From: an uncultured Johnsonella sp.
Lineage (GTDB): Bacteria; Bacillota; Clostridia; Lachnospirales; Lachnospiraceae
Assembly: GCA_900766185.1 (NCBI GenBank)
Contig: CAAFUL010000057.1
Span: 1-7,580, forward strand
DNA: 7,580 nucleotides
Direction: 5' to 3'
The notes below the pieces were generated by a model, which did not search any database, was not told the origin of the DNA, and saw nothing but the letters and a program-made list of their open reading frames with translations. A program made the translations under genes and the position numbers. Positions within the stretch are counted from its first letter, which is position 1; the number at the start of each line of letters is the position of its first letter. Of this stretch, positions 1 through 5,152 are shown piece by piece.

Positions 1-126
1 GATGCATTTCATAATAAACTGACGCAAAGTTTTACAACCGGAGAGCCTATATTTTTTCTCCAAAACCTTCAGTTCATCATCTGAAAGCATTAAATAAATG
101 CCATGAGTTCTTACTCTGTTTGCCAT
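1..126 (-). CDS. MobC-like relaxosome accessory / ribbon-helix-helix protein, N-terminal part
   Basis: Reading leftwards from an ATG at 126-124 gives 42 codons open to the left edge, starting MANRVRTHGIYLMLSDDEL and continuing with an SGCKTLRQFIMKCI-like segment. The start is supported by a GGAGG (133-137 on the plus strand) about 7 bases upstream. A short basic strand, then a polar 'SDDELKVLEKK' helix, then 'S..KTLRQFI' is the usual pattern at the N-terminus of MobC-type mobilization proteins and other ribbon-helix-helix DNA-binding proteins. These help relaxases act at the origin of transfer. The C-terminal part and any relaxase gene lie outside the window. The upstream promoter, attenuator-like leader and possible transfer origin fit this role. 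Another RHH regulator is the main alternative. Confidence 0.6.
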   Translation of the reverse strand, partial: MANRVRTHGIYLMLSDDELKVLEKKYRLSGCKTLRQFIMKCI

Positions 127-161
127 GTCAAAACCTCCAAATCCTAAAAACAGCAAAAGAA

Positions 162-203
162 AAAACCTGTAGAATCAAGTACTAAGCTTGACTTACAGGT
201 TTT
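162..203 (-). terminator. Leader hairpin with T-tract upstream of the MobC-like gene
   Basis: AAAACCTGTA (162-171) and TACAGGTTTT (194-203) are perfect inverted repeats, and inside them TCAAG (175-179) pairs with CTTGA (187-191), leaving a 7-base loop. Read on the minus strand the stem runs straight into a T-rich tract (TTTTTTCTTTT), the signature of an intrinsic terminator. It lies between the minus-strand promoter and the start codon at 126, so it would stop transcription before the gene unless antagonised. It could also act weakly on the plus strand, where TTTTGCTTT follows. Confidence 0.75.
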
Positions 204-241
204 GCTTTATAGTATATTTCTAAATCAGAAATCTCCTGTAA
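162..241 (-). promoter_or_regulatory. Possible attenuator with competing anti-terminator pairing
   Basis: On the minus strand, a segment read as TTACAGG (plus 235-241) comes before the terminator hairpin. It is complementary to CCTGTAA (plus 193-199), which forms the first arm of that hairpin. Pairing the two would make an alternative structure that is incompatible with the terminator. This is the classic layout of an attenuator, but no ligand domain or clear leader peptide is visible. An AGGAG-like sequence sits in the same early segment, so ribosome binding there might influence the switch. The function is inferred from base pairing only. Confidence 0.45.
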
Positions 242-273
242 AGAGATAAAATAGTTATATAAGTTACAAGAGG

Positions 274-302
274 ATTATAACATTTTTGAAAGTAAGCTTC
301 AA
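274..302 (-). promoter_or_regulatory. Sigma-A-type promoter for the MobC-like gene
   Basis: On the minus strand, TTGAAG (plus 297-302) is followed after exactly 17 bases by a perfect TATAAT (plus 274-279). This is a near-consensus housekeeping promoter pointing left. Transcription would start near 267 and give an untranslated leader of about 140 nt containing the attenuator-like hairpin. Confidence 0.65.
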
Positions 303-360
303 TGAAAGAAGTGAAAACTTTTTCAAAAACTACTTAGGTAATTGAATAAAGTAAGTTACT

Positions 361-498
361 TATGCAGGGGTTTGGGGATATTCCCCAACAAGTAAAAATT
401 GACTGAAAGAATCTGATGCGAAAGCGAGGATTAAGTCGATTTTTCGTAAGTGTATATGCACTTACTGTGCTTGCTAAAATTATCCGGAAATCCAGATA
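361..498. other. Inverted-repeat cluster, possible origin of transfer (oriT)
   Basis: Three dyads lie close together: TTGGGGA/TCCCCAA (372-378/382-388, 3-base spacer), GTAAGTG/CACTTAC (446-452/459-465, 6-base spacer), and an imperfect TATCCGGA/TCCAGATA (481-498). The region is not coding and lies directly upstream of the promoter of a MobC-like gene, where mobilizable elements usually carry oriT. The local GC-rich arms stand out from AT-rich surroundings. I cannot identify a nick site, so the oriT call rests on position and dyads. Operators or terminators are alternatives. Confidence 0.4.
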
Positions 499-583
499 AT
501 ATGACTTCTAAATGAAATCCCTAGAGAATTTTCACAAAGAAAATTAGGTATAACTATTAATATTATTGTATTTATAAAAATAT

Positions 584-620
584 AAAATTCAATATCTAAA
601 TATTTTTGATATTGAATTTT
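584..620. repeat. 13-bp perfect inverted repeat at the repressor promoter
   Basis: AAAATTCAATATC (584-596) and GATATTGAATTTT (608-620) are perfect inverted repeats with an 11-base spacer. The right arm overlaps both possible -35 elements of the repressor gene. This could be an operator for autoregulation by the BlaI-like protein, or a terminator isolating the operon from upstream transcription. It does not carry the TACA/TGTA core known for BlaI, MecI and CopY operators. Confidence 0.6.
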
Positions 621-645
621 ACTCAAAGATATGATATATTCATAT
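612..645 (+). promoter_or_regulatory. Promoter of the regulator operon, with dyad over the -10
   Basis: TTGAAT (612-617), 17 bases, then TATATT (635-640) is a good sigma-A-type promoter. TTGATA (606-611), 18 bases, then TATGAT (630-635) is an overlapping alternative. A small dyad, ATATGA/TCATAT (629-634/640-645), spans the -10 and is a plausible repressor site. The start codon at 684 follows about 40 bases later. Confidence 0.55.
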
Positions 646-683
646 TGAAAATAAAACAAAATATTAATAAGGAGAAAGTAAAA

Positions 684-1064
684 ATGGAGCTTTCACATGG
701 AGAACTAATGGTAATGGAGATGTTGTGGGATGGAGAATGCTTGGATGATAATGGAGAAATTCAGGCGTTGGAACTCTCAAAGCTGTTATATAAAAAATAT
801 GGAATGGGAAAAACTTCCTGTTATACCTTTTTTGGCAGGCTACTTGAAAAAGGGGCTATTACAAGGCGTTACCCAAAATACACATTGAAACCTATTGTTT
901 CAAGGGAGGAGGCGTTAAAAAAACAAAGAGAAGAAGCGATAGAAATGTTATTTCAAGGTTCTATAATTAATGTTTGTCGTGCTTTTTTAAGTGAGAAAAA
1001 AGTTACTAAAAAAGATATACAGGAGATGAGAGATTTTATAGATAATTTTGAAGTAGAGGAATAG
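684..1064 (+). CDS. BlaI/MecI/CopY-family transcriptional repressor
   Basis: A 126-aa winged-helix repressor that should bind promoter DNA as a dimer and be inactivated by cleavage through its partner protease. I chose ATG 684 over an upstream in-frame TTG at 606 because AAGGAG (669-674) sits about 9 bases before it, and the protein then begins MELSHGELMVMEMLWDGE, the usual family start. Recognisable elements are the first helix with MEMLWD, the recognition region near 'GKTSCYTFFGRLLEKGAITRR', the wing 'YPKYTLKPIVSREE', and the C-terminal dimerisation part ending 'KKDIQEMRDFIDN'. The segment 'IINVCRAF' aligns with the region where staphylococcal BlaI is cut (Asn-Phe), though Asn-Val is present here. 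The M56 gene follows 4 bases downstream, so the two are co-transcribed. The family call is firm. The targets are inferred to be this gene pair and the downstream secreted genes. Confidence 0.9.
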   Translation: MELSHGELMVMEMLWDGECLDDNGEIQALELSKLLYKKYGMGKTSCYTFFGRLLEKGAITRRYPKYTLKPIVSREEALKKQREEAIEMLFQGSIINVCRAFLSEKKVTKKDIQEMRDFIDNFEVEE

Positions 1065-1068
1065 TGAT

Positions 1069-2442
1069 GTGATGGTAGAATTCGTAATAGTTTCGACTTT
1101 GGAAAGAAGCATTAAGAGTACTTTTATTATAATGTTGGTACTTTTGACCAGAAAAACATTGAATGTTAAGAGCGTTAAATGGGCAAACTTTATTTTATGG
1201 TCAATACTTTTTATTTATTTGCTTTTTCCGTTTTCTATTTTTATTCAAATTGAAGAATTAGAGAAATATGTAATGCTTCAATATTTACTGGAACCATTTG
1301 TGTTGATAAGTACTTATATAAAAATGTTTGTGCAAGAAGTTGGATATATCTTATCTAATTTAAATCAATTAATGGTTACAAGTATACTTTTGGTATATAC
1401 AGGAGTCCAAGTAACAAAGAGAAACAAAGCACTAAGGAACTCAGTACGGATAGAACCGGATAGTAGAATAGAGGAACTTGTTAATAGTTTCAGATTGAAA
1501 AGACAGGTACAGATATACATAAATGATGAGATTAAAGTTCCTATCACCTATGGAGTGGTTCGTCCTAAAATAATAATACAGAGCCAAGTATTAGAAGATA
1601 ATAATTTATTAAAATATGTGATAATACATGAAATGGTTCATATTAAAAAATTTGACATAGTGCTTACCCATATAAAAAATGTGATTACTTGCTTATTTTG
1701 GTATAATCCATTTATTCTTGTGGCATCAAGATATATGGAGGATGATTTAGAGCTACTTTGTGATAAGTTGGTTATTCAAAGAGTGGGAGATACTGTTAAA
1801 AATAGAAAAGAATACTGTTTATCTATGCTGAGACTTGTAGAATTAAAAGAAATGCAGGAAAAATCGGTTTTAAAATTACACCCGACAAAAGAAAGGATGA
1901 TTATTATGAAAAGATGGAAAAGAGGATTGGCAGGAATTTGTACTTTGGTTTTAATGATTGCTTTATCTATAACGGTTTTTGCCGATATAGGTGTGAATAA
2001 AAACAATCAGGTTATTGAAAATGGGGATTTTTTTCAAGAAGAATTATTAGAAGATGATATAGTAAGGGTAATAACAGAGGAGGAATATGAGCAACTAACT
2101 TTAGAAGAGATAGCCCCTATTGAGTTAAACTCTGCTAATATAGATGACAATGCAACTTTAGAAGGTTTAGCACATAAATCTTATAAGTTTAATATGGCAT
2201 CTTGGACACAACCGAATCACAATGGCTTTACAGTGAAGATAAGTAATGCATCGTCTTATGGTGGAGTGATGTACAACATTATAATAAAGCGAAATGGTAA
2301 TACTATTTATAATAGAGCGTGTTACGGAGCTGCGACATTAACAGTTAAAGCACACAATAATAGCAGATATGAGGTTATTATACTCAATGAGTCAACAAAT
2401 TCATTGAAATATAGAGCTAAAATAAATAGTTATATAAGGTAA
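1069..2442 (+). CDS. M56-family (BlaR1/MecR1-like) sensor-protease with atypical outer domain
   Basis: An integral membrane zinc metalloprotease of about 457 aa. In BlaR1-type systems it senses an outside ligand and triggers loss of the repressor. Membrane segments are visible near residues 13-27, 37-59, 100-115 and 285-305. The cytoplasmic protease part has HEMVH at 187-191 (zinc ligands and catalytic Glu), YNPF at 212-215 and the conserved EDDLELLCD at 224-232. After the last membrane segment about 150 residues face outwards, with an acidic stretch (320-350) and then a strand-rich domain (370-457). BlaR1 has a penicillin-binding domain of about 250 residues there, with SxxK and KTG motifs. 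I see none of these. The start may be GTG 1069 or ATG 1072, with AGAGGA at 1055-1060 as ribosome binding site. It is 4 bases from the repressor stop codon. The signal sensed is unknown. Confidence 0.88.
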   Translation: MMVEFVIVSTLERSIKSTFIIMLVLLTRKTLNVKSVKWANFILWSILFIYLLFPFSIFIQIEELEKYVMLQYLLEPFVLISTYIKMFVQEVGYILSNLNQLMVTSILLVYTGVQVTKRNKALRNSVRIEPDSRIEELVNSFRLKRQVQIYINDEIKVPITYGVVRPKIIIQSQVLEDNNLLKYVIIHEMVHIKKFDIVLTHIKNVITCLFWYNPFILVASRYMEDDLELLCDKLVIQRVGDTVKNRKEYCLSMLRLVELKEMQEKSVLKLHPTKERMIIMKRWKRGLAGICTLVLMIALSITVFADIGVNKNNQVIENGDFFQEELLEDDIVRVITEEEYEQLTLEEIAPIELNSANIDDNATLEGLAHKSYKFNMASWTQPNHNGFTVKISNASSYGGVMYNIIIKRNGNTIYNRACYGAATLTVKAHNNSRYEVIILNESTNSLKYRAKINSYIR

Positions 2443-2452
2443 GGTGTATATC

Positions 2453-2515
2453 AAGGAGATAGGAAACATGATGAAAATCAATCCTATGAGGTATAAAAAC
2501 GGAGATAGCTTATAA
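2453..2515 (+). CDS. Mini-ORF copy 1 (15 aa) with ribosome binding site
   Basis: AAGGAG (2453-2458) lies 9 bases before ATG 2468, which opens a 15-codon frame reading MMKINPMRYKNGD then SL and stop at 2513-2515. A second copy at 3433 encodes the same first 13 residues. The only two base differences within those 13 codons (AAC/AAT, GAT/GAC) are silent, which supports translation. The stop codon is directly followed by an inverted repeat whose left arm starts at 2517, so a ribosome at the stop would cover that arm. I do not recognise the peptide. It could be a regulatory leader peptide, a small secretion-independent peptide, or the remnant 5' end of a once longer duplicated gene. The interval given includes the ribosome binding site. 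Confidence 0.5.
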   Translation, partial: KEIGNMMKINPMRYKNGDSL

Positions 2516-2516
2516 A

Positions 2517-2608
2517 GCACTATATCAGATGTACTACATTCAACATACAATCTAAAATCAAATATTAGGCTTGTAATATACAAGTATATTTGACATAAAA
2601 TATAGTGC
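2517..2608. repeat. Nested inverted repeats between mini-ORF 1 and the secreted protein gene
   Basis: GCACTATAT (2517-2525) and ATATAGTGC (2600-2608) are perfect 9-bp inverted repeats bounding 92 bases. Inside are two smaller dyads, ATGTA/TACAT (2529-2533/2535-2539) and CTTGTA/TACAAG (2570-2575/2579-2584). In RNA this could form a multi-hairpin structure after the mini-ORF stop. In DNA the TGTA/TACA halves could be protein sites, although the BlaI-type consensus has TACA first. A tiny transposon-like insertion is a third option, but no target duplication is evident. Confidence 0.5.
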
Positions 2609-2618
2609 GTTTGATACA
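2590..2618 (+). promoter_or_regulatory. Possible promoter for the 229-aa secreted protein gene
   Basis: A perfect TTGACA (2590-2595) is followed after 17 bases by GATACA (2613-2618), a weak -10. It would give a leader of about 35 nt before the start at 2661. The -35 element is inside the inverted-repeat region, so a repressor or RNA fold there could regulate it. The gene may also be read through from the regulator operon. Confidence 0.45.
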
Positions 2619-2660
2619 TTGATAGATGTGAAAAATTAACCAAATGTTAAGGAGAAGTGT

Positions 2661-3350
2661 ATGTTTAAGATATTAAAAGGTGTTGTTATATGTAGTGTAC
2701 TTGCATTGTCATTAGTTTTGGGGTTGAAGCCTGTACAAGCTTCAACAAACAGTAAAGAAACAGGGGAAATTGACAATGCTTTTGTAGTAAATGGCGAAGT
2801 TCTCACAGAAGATGAATACTGGGCAAAGATAGAAGCATTGGGAGTTGAAGTGTCTGATTCTTCGCAGCGTGATAAATTTATACCGGAAGATGAGGCTTGT
2901 GCAGGTATGAATGCAGAAGAATTTTATAATTATATAAGTGCTTTGGCGGCAGAACCTGATGAAATATATGTACTGGGTTTTACAGAGGTTTCAGAAGAAG
3001 AATTTAATAAAGCTTTAAGTGAAGATATTGTTGATTATTCTACCTCAGAAACAAAAAGTAAAGTTGTAGCCAGTAGGCGTGTTGGAAAAGGAAAAATTAG
3101 TTTAAGTATTGATTATGATGTAGAAACTGAAAATAATAGGCGTTATATTTCTTCCGCTACAGCAAACCTAGAAGAAAATATTCCTGACGGTTATGAATGG
3201 TCTGCTAATAATCTAAATTGCACAATTAGTGATAACCAAAAAAGAGCTGCAGCTGTAGCAACAGGGGATTTGTATAGGATAGTACCAAGAATAGGTAAAG
3301 ATATCCGCATAAAATATAAAGTAGTGCTTAGGGGCTCGGTATCTGCATAG
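2661..3350 (+). CDS. Secreted protein of unknown function, 229 aa
   Basis: ATG 2661 is preceded by AAGGAG (2649-2654). Residues 1-27 form a Sec signal peptide: MFKILKG, a hydrophobic core, then a VQA site with cleavage likely after Ala27. The mature part of about 200 aa is acidic at first, with GEVLTEDEYWAKIEALGVEV (44-63) and FTEVSEEEFNKALSEDIVDY (107-126) as two similar helical segments. From about 135 onward it is strand-rich, with many basic residues (SRRVGKGKISLSIDYDVE; RIGKDIRIKYKVVLRGSV at the end). There are only two cysteines after the signal peptide (80, 187), no lipobox, no sortase signal and no catalytic motif I recognise. Position after the repressor/protease pair suggests it is part of the regulated set. 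The exported location is well supported, and the function is unknown. Confidence 0.8.
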   Translation: MFKILKGVVICSVLALSLVLGLKPVQASTNSKETGEIDNAFVVNGEVLTEDEYWAKIEALGVEVSDSSQRDKFIPEDEACAGMNAEEFYNYISALAAEPDEIYVLGFTEVSEEEFNKALSEDIVDYSTSETKSKVVASRRVGKGKISLSIDYDVETENNRRYISSATANLEENIPDGYEWSANNLNCTISDNQKRAAAVATGDLYRIVPRIGKDIRIKYKVVLRGSVSA

Positions 3351-3416
3351 AGTATGTTAGAGAATAGATAAATATTATTCTATTTCTATTCCATAAGGAA
3401 GGGCTTAAAACACAGG

Positions 3417-3504
3417 AAAGGAGAAGGGGAATATGATGAAAATCAATCCTATGAGGTATAAAAATGGAGACACATTTAAGTTGTGTTTAAATCTAAGCAT
3501 TTAA
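3417..3504 (+). CDS. Mini-ORF copy 2 (23 aa) with ribosome binding site
   Basis: AAAGGAG (3417-3423) lies 9 bases before ATG 3433, which opens a 23-codon frame. Its first 13 residues, MMKINPMRYKNGD, equal those of copy 1 at 2468; the tail here is TFKLCLNLSI and the stop is at 3502-3504. Codons 16-23 and the stop lie inside a strong hairpin (3478-3513), so translation of the mini-ORF would open the hairpin. Divergence from copy 1 begins right after the 13th codon. No homology is recognised. As for copy 1, a leader peptide is my preferred reading and a gene remnant the main alternative. The interval given includes the ribosome binding site. Confidence 0.5.
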
Positions 3505-3518
3505 ATGCAACTTGATGT
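3472..3518 (+). promoter_or_regulatory. Long hairpin overlapping the end of mini-ORF 2
   Basis: AAGTTG (3478-3483) pairs with CAACTT (3508-3513), TTTAAAT (3486-3492) with ATTTAAA (3499-3505), and the two bases between can form G-U pairs. The result is a nearly continuous 15-bp RNA stem with a 6-base loop. ACAT/ATGT at 3472-3475/3515-3518 extends it. There is no T-tract after it, so it is not a simple terminator. It lies about 60 bases before the next start codon and its left arm is within the mini-ORF, which suggests translation-coupled control or RNA processing. Confidence 0.6.
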
Positions 3519-3579
3519 ATAAAAGAGATGCATGATCTGATTTTAATAATGTAGAATAATTTTATGGAGGAATAAAAAG

Positions 3580-4152
3580 ATGGCTAGAAGAAGATTTTTA
3601 AGAAAAGTTATGGGCTTGGTAATGGGATTGGCAGTATTGGCTACGTCAGTTGTGGTACCTTCAGGCAAAACATATGCAGCAGGAGAAGAAGTAGTTTCAG
3701 AGATGAGTAATGCAAAAGTGGGTGTCATAAAAGTTTTTGATCTTAATGATCCTCACTTGGTTGAAGTTACAGATTCTGGTGAAGGTAATGCTAACGACAT
3801 AGTTCTTTATACTACAAGTCGTCCAACAAGACATTACAATTTAGAAAATAGCGGACAGTATCGTTATTCTGCATATTCCAATAGGAATATAATGTGGACT
3901 AAATATATCTTTGATACTAATAATGGAAGTTTTAGGGTTTACGGTAGATTTAATAAAAAACCTTTCAACATAATATTCCATAATTGCTCTAACAATAGAG
4001 ATTATAAATATGCTATAACATCTGATAGTGAATTTGATTACTATCAGTTTGAAGTAATGGATGGTACTGCACCTAGATCGTTTTACTTTGGTATAGATAC
4101 TAAAAGTACACGCTCAGCTGTTTCTGTAAATGGTTTTGTAGATACTTATTAA
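3580..4152 (+). CDS. Secreted protein of unknown function, 190 aa
   Basis: ATG 3580 has GGAGG (3566-3570) 9 bases upstream. Residues 1-33 are a signal peptide: a very basic MARRRFLRK, a hydrophobic core, then KTYA-AGE with likely cleavage after Ala33 or Ala34. The mature protein is about 156 aa, rich in Asn, Tyr, Phe and Arg, and looks like an all-strand domain (for example GSFRVYGRF, PFNIIFHN, YYQFEVMDG, RSFYFGID). One cysteine (136) remains after cleavage. Parts of it resemble the outer domain of the M56 protease upstream (FxV, [YF]NII, then a Y-rich strand). No known domain, lipobox or wall anchor is seen. The lipoprotein gene follows 6 bases after its stop. Secreted is well supported; role unknown. 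Confidence 0.8.
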   Translation: MARRRFLRKVMGLVMGLAVLATSVVVPSGKTYAAGEEVVSEMSNAKVGVIKVFDLNDPHLVEVTDSGEGNANDIVLYTTSRPTRHYNLENSGQYRYSAYSNRNIMWTKYIFDTNNGSFRVYGRFNKKPFNIIFHNCSNNRDYKYAITSDSEFDYYQFEVMDGTAPRSFYFGIDTKSTRSAVSVNGFVDTY

Positions 4153-4158
4153 TTGCCT

Positions 4159-4962
4159 ATGAAAAATTTTAATATGATATATTTGCTGTTTATTATTCCA
4201 ATACTTTATGGCTGTACTTCAGCTGAAGCATCCTCCGGAAATCTGCCTTCAGTTACTAATTCAAGTGCTATGATTGAGAGTATTAAAGAAACAATAAGCG
4301 TTGAAGATGAAAGTAAAACTGAAAAAGAAATTCAGGATATATATTCAGAAACAAATTCTGAGGGCATTCGCTTGGAACTTGCAGATGTATCAGGCAGTGA
4401 TCCAATATATAGCTTGGCTTTCAAAAAGCAAGATACAAATACCGGTAATTATTTAAATTATGCCGATTTAAATTCTGAAGCAAGTGATAACAGTGATGAC
4501 CTTGAAAATATTGATATAAAGGTTGAACCTAACTGTTATTTTGGATATTGGCTTGATTCAGAAGACAGGTTGTGTTTAAGTATATGTAATATTGAAGGTA
4601 ATGATTCGATAAAAGTTATGATAGATGGATTAGAATATACTTTTTCACCCAACAGAGAAAAACAAGAAGAAAGAGTTCTTAATAAGAGTATTGAAGTTAA
4701 GGACGAGTCTGTATTAATAGAAAAAGCTGTTTTCTATCCGGAATATATCGCACTATATTTATCAGAAGATACCGGTAATGTATATGAAAATATGTTTTTG
4801 GCAGTAGACAGTGAAGGGAAAAGGACAGGTCCGGGAGTTTACTGGCAGGAAGATAATAAAGTATTGATATATAAGAAAGAGAATATTATTAATAATGATA
4901 CATTACATCTTCAAGTAGGTCAGCAGAATGAGTTTGAAGACATCAATGTGGAATTAAAATAA
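4159..4962 (+). CDS. Putative lipoprotein of unknown function, 267 aa
   Basis: ATG 4159 starts MKNFNMIYLLFIIPILYGC, a type II signal peptide with lipobox LYGC and lipidated Cys19, so the protein should be anchored outside the membrane. A TTG at 4153 is also in frame. Neither start has a clear Shine-Dalgarno sequence, and the preceding gene stops 6 bases earlier, so translation is probably coupled. After a Ser/Glu-rich linker (about 20-65) the protein has two strand-rich parts: one with YFGYWLDSEDRLCLSICNIEG then VMIDGLEYTFSP, and a second, starting with SIEVKDESVLIEKAVFYPEY, that ends near the C-terminus. This is a pattern of repeated small beta domains common in Gram-positive surface lipoproteins. 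I do not recognise a family. It is the last gene before a 14-bp inverted repeat. Confidence 0.8.
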   Translation: MKNFNMIYLLFIIPILYGCTSAEASSGNLPSVTNSSAMIESIKETISVEDESKTEKEIQDIYSETNSEGIRLELADVSGSDPIYSLAFKKQDTNTGNYLNYADLNSEASDNSDDLENIDIKVEPNCYFGYWLDSEDRLCLSICNIEGNDSIKVMIDGLEYTFSPNREKQEERVLNKSIEVKDESVLIEKAVFYPEYIALYLSEDTGNVYENMFLAVDSEGKRTGPGVYWQEDNKVLIYKKENIINNDTLHLQVGQQNEFEDINVELK

Positions 4963-4970
4963 AATTTAGT

Positions 4971-5028
4971 TAAAGTCAGTACATTTTCATAAGATAGTTG
5001 TCATACTTAATGTTATGTACTGACTTTA
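4971..5028. terminator. 14-bp inverted repeat after the lipoprotein gene
   Basis: TAAAGTCAGTACAT (4971-4984) and ATGTACTGACTTTA (5015-5028) are perfect inverted repeats with a 30-base loop, beginning 8 bases after the stop codon. The T-run is weak (CTTTATATAATTT), so termination may be partial or act in both directions. No gene is convergent here, so it probably closes the upstream unit. Confidence 0.55.
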
Positions 5029-5093
5029 TATAATTTCAGAATAAGTATAAACGGATATTTAGAAAATCTTGATGATAATAACCTAAGAAAAGT

Positions 5094-5122
5094 TTGTAAA
5101 TTTTAGTTGTAGTAAGTACATT
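5094..5122 (+). promoter_or_regulatory. Weak candidate promoter for the caspase-like protein gene
   Basis: TTGTAA (5094-5099), 17 bases, TACATT (5117-5122) is a partial match to a sigma-A promoter, about 30 bases before the start codon. It lies just after the terminator-like repeat, where a new promoter is expected. Other AT-rich choices exist nearby, so this is tentative. Confidence 0.3.
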
Positions 5123-5152
5123 TTTGATCAATTTTAAAATGTGAGGTTCGAT

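Larger units (their letters stand above)
127..683. other. Divergent intergenic region without a protein gene
   Basis: This 557-base stretch separates the minus-strand MobC-like gene from the plus-strand regulator gene. From left to right it holds the leader hairpin and promoter of the minus-strand gene (127-302), a cluster of inverted repeats that may be an origin of transfer (361-498), an AT-rich stretch (about 500-583) where I see nothing definite, and a long inverted repeat overlapping the promoter of the repressor gene (584-645). No convincing coding sequence with a ribosome binding site was found. Confidence 0.7.

Noticed and set aside
606..683. In-frame TTG start extending the repressor by 26 residues
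   Set aside because: The extension overlaps the promoter dyads, has no ribosome binding site and does not fit the family N-terminus; ATG 684 has AAGGAG upstream.
2401..2643. Minus-strand open frame of 80 codons across the mini-ORF 1 region
   Set aside because: No ribosome binding site, hydrophobic AT-driven composition, and it overlaps the end of the M56 gene and the inverted repeats.
2468..3471. The two repeated segments as a CRISPR array or insertion-sequence ends
   Set aside because: Only two direct copies almost 1 kb apart, with a complete gene between, silent-only changes and no inverted ends or transposase.
3580..3603. Twin-arginine-like RRRFLR in the signal peptide of the 190-aa protein
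   Set aside because: It resembles the Tat motif, but the run of basic residues followed by a long hydrophobic core also fits a Sec signal, and no cofactor-binding domain is seen; not enough to claim Tat export.
5141..5152. GTG start for the caspase-like protein
   Set aside because: The GAGG ribosome binding site lies inside this extension and serves ATG 5153, which begins a regular signal peptide.
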